Shown here piece after piece: positions 57,564-64,000 of a stretch of 64,000 bases of DNA; within the stretch, counting starts at the first letter, position 1; each line of letters starts with the position of its first letter. The DNA comes from Dyella flava (GTDB lineage Bacteria > Pseudomonadota > Gammaproteobacteria > Xanthomonadales > Rhodanobacteraceae). The notes under the pieces were generated by a model, which had not been told where the DNA came from, did not search any database, and saw nothing but the letters and a program-made list of their open reading frames with translations. A program made the translations under genes and the position numbers. The stretch is taken from contig NZ_JADIKE010000035.1 of the NCBI RefSeq assembly GCF_016904955.1, positions 1-64,000 on the forward strand, in the 5' to 3' direction.

Positions 57564-57728
57564 ATGAAGGCTTATCTCGTATCGCTGATCGTCGGGACGA
57601 TTGTTGGCGTGACCTACGGAGTATTACGCGTGAAATCGCCAGCCCCGCCGACCGTTGCCCTGATCGGACTGTTCGGCATGCTGGCCGGCGAGCAGTTGAT
57701 TACCCTGGTTCGCCATATGCTGCGCTGA
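57564..57728 (+). CDS. XapX domain membrane protein
   Basis: A 54-residue protein with two membrane segments (about 3-20 and 31-47) and the XapX-type pattern G-x-x-V-G-x-x-Y-x-x-x-x-V-x-S-P-A-P-P-x-x-A-L-x-G-L-x-G. Function is unknown. AAGGAA seven bases before the ATG supports it. It is probably co-transcribed with the oxidoreductase. Confidence 0.88.
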   Translation: MKAYLVSLIVGTIVGVTYGVLRVKSPAPPTVALIGLFGMLAGEQLITLVRHMLR

Positions 57729-57737
57729 CCCCGGGGG

Positions 57738-58031
57738 TCACTCCGCGCTGGCGGCCTTGGGTTTCCGTCCGCGGCGTGGCTTGGCTTCCGTCTGGGCAAT
57801 CAGGCTCTGCAGGTAGGCAATGCCCTCCTCCTCCGGAAAGAACGACACCACGTCCGCCACGGTCAGATTGTGACGCTCACGGAGTGCCAGGAACTCTAGC
57901 TTTGCCCGTTCCATGGCTGACATGGCCGCCTGCTTGGCGGTCTGCTTCTTGGTCGAACGCTGCTCAATCTGCTTATCGAGCGCCGCGAGTTCTTCCTGGA
58001 AGCGGCGGAAGGCGTCTTTGGGGAGGGTCAT
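57738..58031 (-). CDS. Small H-NS-like/AT-hook nucleoid protein
   Basis: The 97-residue protein has an N-terminal coiled-coil helix (F-R-R-F-Q-E-E-L-A-A-L-D-K-Q-I, then M-S-A-M-E-R-A-K-L-E-F-L), a middle that resembles the H-NS linker (L-T-V-A-D-V-V-S-F-F-P) and an AT-hook-like tail P-R-R-G-R-K-P-K. The standard H-NS DNA-binding core (W-T-G-x-G-R-x-P) is absent, so it may bind DNA through the tail only or modify a full H-NS. Confidence 0.68.
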   Translation of the reverse strand: MTLPKDAFRRFQEELAALDKQIEQRSTKKQTAKQAAMSAMERAKLEFLALRERHNLTVADVVSFFPEEEGIAYLQSLIAQTEAKPRRGRKPKAASAE

Positions 58032-58327
58032 GGCGACTTGGGGTGTTGCGGGAACGCCGATTATCTCACACGAAGCAAGGCCTTAGCGCGCTTTCCGGGC
58101 CCATCGAACCCGTCCCTTCGCCCCCACTCCGGCCCCCAGGCCTACACCCCGACTTTCACGTTTTAAAGCGCATTGACGCGTATCATGCACAGCAGGCAAA
58201 GGGAGCCTGTTCTTTGTTCCCCCACATCGGATCGCCGTCGAATCCCACATCCCCGGCGATGGCACAGTCTTAGCTTTACTAGCTTCAGCGGCACTACGTC
58301 TAGGCGTCACCGGAACTCACACCGCTC
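58032..58327. other. Divergent gap, no gene seen
   Basis: Separates the small nucleoid protein gene (minus) from the MASE1 protein gene (plus). No RNA or repeat is recognised. Confidence 0.35.
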
Positions 58328-60019
58328 ATGGATGGCTGGGGTGCGGTTATCTCGGGCTCTGGAGCAGCGGCGATGCTCACATCCATCAGCGAAAACAAAT
58401 GGCTGCGCCAAGCTGCGGTATTTGTTCTTTATACGTTGGCTTACGAGCTGCTAAGGCCCTATTCCAATGGCATCTGGACGCTCACTTGCGGGCTCCGCTT
58501 GAGCTGCCTGCTGCTGCTTCCCTACCGCTACTGGCCTACGTTGGCCTGCGCCGAAATCGCACCGCTGGTCTACAACAACGACCCGTACCTGAGTCAGTTC
58601 GGATCCGCCTGGACGGTACTCAATTCCATTCCCGTCATTCTCTATGTGATGCCCGTTGTCTGGTGGTGCCGGGAAAAACTCCCGCTGTTTCCGAACAAAC
58701 GGCTGGTCAACGTCAACATCCTGCTGTTCTGCGCCGTGCTGGCGTCAGCCATCTGGGTTGCCACCACATTCGCCATCATGGCAACCAGCAAGGAGACGGA
58801 ACCGTTATCCGCCACGACTTACCGACTCGAGGCCGTGCAGATCTTCCTGGGAAGATACGCAGGTATCCTGACGATTCTGCCGCTTGCGCTCGCCTTCAAG
58901 TTGCAGCGGCCCAGCCCGCTGTCGGCTCGCCTTGTCCAGTGGGCCAGAAGCCGGCTGACGCTTGAAATGCTGGTGCTATTGCTTCCCACGCTCGCCGTGC
59001 TGGCATGGCTCAACTATCGCGCCGAGCCGGGTGCACAACTGGTGATCCGCATGGCCATGTTCCTGCCTGCCGCATGGCTCACCATGAAACACGGCTGGCG
59101 TGCGGCGGCCATTGGCATCACCGCCGTGATGGTCTGTAACTTCCTCAGCCTGGAATCTCGCCCGGGTGCCATTTACGTAGCCGGCATCCAGGCATTCATC
59201 GCCTTTTCCTCAACCTGCCTGTTTGTTCTCGGCGCGCATATCTCGGCGCAAAACGCTGCGGAAGAACAGGAACGGCTGGATGCGCAAGCGGCCGTGAAAC
59301 TTGCCCAGCAAGGACTGTATCTGTGTGAAGTGCGCATGCGTCAGACCGCACAAGCGCTGGAATATCTGAGCGGAACCGTGCAATTGACGCAGACCCGGCT
59401 ACTCAACCGGTTCAAGCACATGCTGCCGACGACCGAGGGCCAGAACTACTACCGGCAAGCGGCAACCGCACAAAGTCAGATGTACCGGCTGGCCGAATCC
59501 ATGCATCCCACCGCGTGGCGTGAGCGTGGGCTACCGGCTGCCCTGCGGGAAACGATTGCGCGAGTGCTTGACGAAGCGGGTCTGGCTTATCGATTTGAAC
59601 TGAAGGGCCGGGGGCTCAGCCAGCTCTCGCCGGGTATCCACGCGGCCATCTATCGCCTGGCATGCGAGGCCGTTGTATATGTCAGCGAACAGCAGCCCTG
59701 CTCGACCATCTTTACGTCCCTGCGCGGCGGCCTCACCCATCAGCAACGCTGGGCCGTGCTGCGCGTGGAAGGCATCGTCGCACAGCCCCCTGATGACGCC
59801 ACTCACAAGAAATACGAGAGCCAGTCATTGGCGTCCAAGCTGGGCGTACTTGGGTTGGATATCCAGGCGATGAAAGATCATGTCCACCTTTACGGCGGCG
59901 AGCTTCATATACGACGGTCGGCGGGAAAGGTGCAAATTACCGCATTGCTTCACAATGCCGCTCAACAAGTACGAGGGGCGCAACACGCTCCCCCCGTACT
60001 TGAACTCTACCTAAGCTAG
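58328..60019 (+). CDS. MASE1-type membrane sensor with degenerate output domain
   Basis: A 563-residue protein. Eight or so membrane segments (about 28-315) form a MASE1-like sensor. A helical linker (Q-E-R-L-D-A-Q-A-A-V-K) leads to a cytosolic domain. Its first part (about 350-400) resembles a dimerisation helix without a clear H-E-x-R box, and the rest recalls an NarX-type ATPase domain (H-P-T-A-W-R-E-R-G-L-P-A-A-L-R-E-T-I) without G1/G2 Gly motifs. It may sense without kinase activity. The ATG at 58373 is an alternative start. Confidence 0.75.
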   Translation: MDGWGAVISGSGAAAMLTSISENKWLRQAAVFVLYTLAYELLRPYSNGIWTLTCGLRLSCLLLLPYRYWPTLACAEIAPLVYNNDPYLSQFGSAWTVLNSIPVILYVMPVVWWCREKLPLFPNKRLVNVNILLFCAVLASAIWVATTFAIMATSKETEPLSATTYRLEAVQIFLGRYAGILTILPLALAFKLQRPSPLSARLVQWARSRLTLEMLVLLLPTLAVLAWLNYRAEPGAQLVIRMAMFLPAAWLTMKHGWRAAAIGITAVMVCNFLSLESRPGAIYVAGIQAFIAFSSTCLFVLGAHISAQNAAEEQERLDAQAAVKLAQQGLYLCEVRMRQTAQALEYLSGTVQLTQTRLLNRFKHMLPTTEGQNYYRQAATAQSQMYRLAESMHPTAWRERGLPAALRETIARVLDEAGLAYRFELKGRGLSQLSPGIHAAIYRLACEAVVYVSEQQPCSTIFTSLRGGLTHQQRWAVLRVEGIVAQPPDDATHKKYESQSLASKLGVLGLDIQAMKDHVHLYGGELHIRRSAGKVQITALLHNAAQQVRGAQHAPPVLELYLS

Positions 60020-60039
60020 AGATGGGTGGTGATCGCCGA

Positions 60040-60546
60040 TTATTGGCCGGTCTTGGAAACCACCTGGCCGGTGCAATCAAATTTCGTGCAGGTATCAGGG
60101 CCGGAAGTAACCTGGCCAGTGCAATCGAACTTCGTGCACGCATCACCGTCAATGACATTCAACACGACAGTGCCGTTGTCGGCAGCAAGCGCGGTAATTT
60201 GCGTGGCGCCGTCACGATAAACCGTCTCGCCGCTGCTGGATGATGATGTGGTGACGTAGGCTGCATCGACACCGACAGGCAACGTCAGCACGACGTGATC
60301 AGCAACAGCAACGGCACCAAGAACGGTACCGTTCAAATCATTGACCTGTATATACCGAACCCCCTCACGGACAAACAGGTAAACATGAAAATGCGGACTT
60401 ACACTGACATCGGCCGCATTCGGCCAGGCCTGTCCAAGGCCGGTCGATGGTGGCTGACTTGCCAGCGCAGATATCGAAAGGGTAGCTGTCAGCAGCGCGC
60501 CGATGATCGCCTTACGCGAAACCAATGCATGCGATTTGCAGAACAT
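60040..60546 (-). CDS. Exported protein with Cys-containing tandem repeat
   Basis: The 168-residue protein has a signal peptide (about 1-29, A-L-A), a strand-rich domain (about 45-130, H-V-Y-L-F-V-R-E-G-V-R-Y-I-Q-V) and at the end two copies of C-T-K-F-D-C-T-G-Q-V spaced by seven residues. The paired Cys could form disulfides or bind metal. No family is recognised. It converges on the MASE1 gene with a 20-base gap. Confidence 0.7.
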   Translation of the reverse strand: MFCKSHALVSRKAIIGALLTATLSISALASQPPSTGLGQAWPNAADVSVSPHFHVYLFVREGVRYIQVNDLNGTVLGAVAVADHVVLTLPVGVDAAYVTTSSSSSGETVYRDGATQITALAADNGTVVLNVIDGDACTKFDCTGQVTSGPDTCTKFDCTGQVVSKTGQ

Positions 60547-61086
60547 AAAAACCCCCTACGCGTCGGATTGCGGCAACAATTGCCGAATGAAATGTAGCAT
60601 TCGGCAATGTGTCCATAACGCAAAGGAATCTGGCCCATTGACCAATGTCGTTGGCTTAAATGGCGTCAGATTTATTCGATGGGACTGACCAGCCTCTTTC
60701 TAGCGAAGAGATGGTCCCCACGGGTTTTTGCGGCCTTTATTTATCCAACATCGCAGAGGTGCATTGTCTCTTCCACACCTGCGCTTTTCTAGAAAATCCG
60801 ATACCGCAACATGCATATTTCGTACATGGCATACCGATAACTCGTCGCTTTTCCAATCAACAAAGCAAGCATATCCCTTCACCAAAGATGTACTTTGCCA
60901 TGCATCACGACAAGTATTTCCAGGCAGTCACCCACACAGCACCTGACTTGGAATATCGCGAACAAATACGAACCATGCTCGAAATAAATAAACACCCCAT
61001 TCATTAAATAGTGCGGTGTTTATTGCATTTGCGTGGCCAGTCTTTATAACCTACACATCCAGACACCCTGACAACAAGGACCATCC
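60547..61086. other. A/T-rich gap upstream of hns
   Basis: About 540 bases of lower GC. A 115-codon frame (60660-61007) lacks a ribosome binding site and family resemblance, and I do not support it. The promoter of the H-NS gene must be near 61010-61070, but no clear boxes stand out. Confidence 0.4.
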
Positions 61087-61491
61087 ATGGCGATCGATCT
61101 CAAATCCCTTTCTCCCAAAGAACTCAAGGCACTCATTGCACATGCCGAATCACAGATGCAGGAAGCGAGGGCCAGCCAGGTACAGGAAGTCAGGAAGAAG
61201 ATCGACGCACTGTTGAGCAATGCCGGCCTTACCCTGGCCGATATCTATCCGGTCCGCGGCGGCAAAGGCGGCAAACGCGGCGCTGTCGCTCCCAAGTACC
61301 GTAATCCGGAGGATCCGAGCCAGACCTGGACGGGGCGCGGCAAGCGTCCACTGTGGTTTGCGGCTGCACTGAAGCGCCGTGGCGTAACGGCAGAGAGCCT
61401 GTTGATTGCCGGCGCCAAAAAAACGGCGAAGGCTGCGCCGGCCAAGCGGGCTGCGAAGAAGGCAGTTCGCAAGAGGACGAAACGCCACTGA
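61087..61491 (+). CDS. H-NS family nucleoid protein
   Basis: A 134-residue DNA-binding and silencing protein: N-terminal dimerisation coiled coil (about 5-50, L-K-A-L-I-A-H-A-E-S), a Gly/Lys linker, and the H-NS core P-K-Y-R-N-P-E-D-P-S-Q-T-W-T-G-R-G-K-R-P at about 76-95. A Lys/Ala-rich histone-H1-like tail (A-K-K-A-V-R-K-R-T-K-R-H) follows. This is the Xanthomonas-type layout. An intrinsic terminator follows. Confidence 0.93.
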   Translation: MAIDLKSLSPKELKALIAHAESQMQEARASQVQEVRKKIDALLSNAGLTLADIYPVRGGKGGKRGAVAPKYRNPEDPSQTWTGRGKRPLWFAAALKRRGVTAESLLIAGAKKTAKAAPAKRAAKKAVRKRTKRH

Positions 61492-61511
61492 TATTTACTT
61501 GCACGTGAAAC

Positions 61512-61554
61512 AAAACAAAAGCCCCGCAGGAGAGATGCTGCGGGGCTTTGTTTT
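61512..61554 (+). terminator. Intrinsic terminator after the H-NS gene
   Basis: GCCCCGCA and TGCGGGGC form the stem (10-base loop), flanked by A-rich and TTTGTTTT tracts. Confidence 0.85.
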
Positions 61555-61923
61555 GCGGGTTCTGCCTAACCGATTTTTTAGTCCGACATAAAAAACGAGA
61601 GCGGCGAGTACTCGTCTTAAACTCTCTTGGCGAAATCTTCAAAGCGCTTACAACATGCAAGGCGGGATCGCCAAAACGCAGTCGTTGTTGGTGCAGTCCC
61701 TCACGCATGCAATGTGGAGCCAGGATCTGTGTTCCTGCCGTTTCGGGGAACAAATCCATCAGGCGTAAGAGCTCGGCACTTTTCCGACTATCGCTGCGTG
61801 ATACGTGGGATTGTCTGGCCCATCCGTAGACCGAGTTCCTCTGCGCGTAGCGCTGCGCGGCCTGGCTTCGACTGTCCTTGCTGTTCCAGGCAAATTTGTT
61901 GAACCGGGGCTCTCATCGCAAAT
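61555..61923. other. Gap without a recognised gene
   Basis: Between the H-NS terminator and tRNA-Ser. Several short frames overlap each other in different phases; none is supported. Confidence 0.4.
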
Positions 61924-61989
61924 CACTCTCTCCGCCACCCATAAAAAAACGCCCGGCCGGGCGTTTTTTTATGGGTGGCGGAGAGAGTG
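61924..61989. repeat. Perfect 66-bp palindrome covering the tRNA-Ser 3' end
   Basis: The 33-base arm 61924-61956 is the exact reverse complement of 61957-61989, with no spacer. The centre CGCCCGG-CCGGGCG with A7/T7 is a strong bidirectional terminator. The outer part CACTCTCTCCGCCA mirrors the last 14 bases of the tRNA-Ser gene. Confidence 0.9.
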
Positions 61990-62065
61990 GGATTCGAACC
62001 CACGGTAGGCTTACACCTACGGCAGTTTTCAAGACTGCTGCCTTAAACCACTCGGCCATCTCTCC
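61976..62065 (-). tRNA. tRNA-Ser(UGA)
   Basis: A 90-base class II tRNA with acceptor GGAGAGA, anticodon loop CTTGAAA (anticodon UGA), a long variable arm and encoded CCA. It reads UCN codons, mainly UCA. Its 3' end lies in a 66-bp palindrome. Confidence 0.95.
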
Positions 62066-62122
62066 GATTTGTTTGCCGGCCGGCTTATGAGTCTGTCCAG
62101 CCTTGCGAGGTCGATAATCCTA

Positions 62123-63810
<1,688 letters not shown>

Positions 63811-63891
63811 TTATCGCTGCCGCGCCTCCGCCGTCGCAACGCGGCATGCTCCCGGACGCGGAAGGCTTCCAGCCTCCGCGCCCGGATTCAC

Positions 63892-64000
63892 TCAGGCCGA
63901 TTTCCGCTGCCCCCGCCCCCGCCCCAGCCACCACGCCATCACGGCGCCGGCCAGCAGCCAGCCGATGACTTGCTCGATCAGGGCGGCCCAGGTGAAGTCG
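63892..64000 (-). CDS. C-terminal fragment of a membrane protein
   Basis: The minus-strand frame open from the window edge to a TGA at 63892-63894 gives 35 residues: a hydrophobic helix (A-A-L-I-E-Q-V-I-G-W-L-L-A-G-A-V-M-A-W-W-L) and a basic tail G-R-G-R-G-Q-R-K. It looks like the last span of an inner-membrane protein. Position upstream of serS might suggest CrcB, but the sequence does not show it. Confidence 0.5.
   Translation of the reverse strand, partial: DFTWAALIEQVIGWLLAGAVMAWWLGRGRGQRKSA

Noticed and set aside
60660..61007. 115-codon frame upstream of the H-NS gene
   Set aside because: No ribosome binding site, unusual composition and no family resemblance; kept as an unexplained gap.

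Overview
The window reads as a chromosome segment of a GC-rich gammaproteobacterium of the Xanthomonadales, most likely Rhodanobacteraceae (Dyella, Rhodanobacter or Luteibacter type). The basis is gene order (tpiA-secG-tRNA-Leu(GAG); abcF-recJ; prfB-lysS), protein character and families of GC-rich intergenic repeats. No species call is possible from this sequence alone.

Positions 1-9957 form an accessory region, visibly more A/T-rich than the rest. It holds small secreted or zinc-ribbon proteins, an Lrp/AsnC regulator broken in a G6 run, a signalling cassette (two Ser/Thr kinases, one with an FHA-like tail, plus a PP2C phosphatase), a small membrane protein, a structured leader RNA before a 103-residue protein, an orphan HigA-like antitoxin, a 289-residue protein of unknown function and an unusual class II tRNA whose anticodon reads UUA (predicted ochre/amber suppressor). 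The region abuts the 3' end of tRNA-Leu(GAG). A 15-bp copy of that 3' end lies at 8333, so I interpret the region as one or more islands integrated at this tRNA.

10060-25642 is core: secG, tpiA, an SDR, a VIT-family transporter, a 2OG-Fe(II) oxygenase, glmM, folP, orn, sbcB, a DUF2461 protein, lysS, prfB (with the classical programmed +1 frameshift) and asnB. Upstream of asnB lies a 42-codon leader ORF with six Asn codons in a seven-codon stretch, followed by alternative hairpins and an intrinsic terminator. This looks like a ribosome-mediated asparagine attenuator.

25890-45130 carries a DcaP-like porin, an operon of an ABC-F ATPase, a COG4255-type protein and recJ, the putrescine pathway genes aguA and aguB, a TraB-family protein, two small cytochromes c, nfuA, a pterin dehydratase, an intramembrane-protease-like protein, rluC and rne. 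The ABC-F gene carries a genomic repeat in frame that is translated as about 48 extra residues.

45215-64000 holds a GacA/UvrY-like regulator, tRNA-Leu(UAA), a Fur-box-preceded iron operon (two small membrane proteins, a PepSY protein, a TonB receptor, a beta-propeller protein), an OmpR-type two-component pair, an AraC regulator, a quinone oxidoreductase, XapX and H-NS-type proteins, a MASE1 protein, tRNA-Ser(UGA) inside a perfect 66-bp palindrome, and serS.
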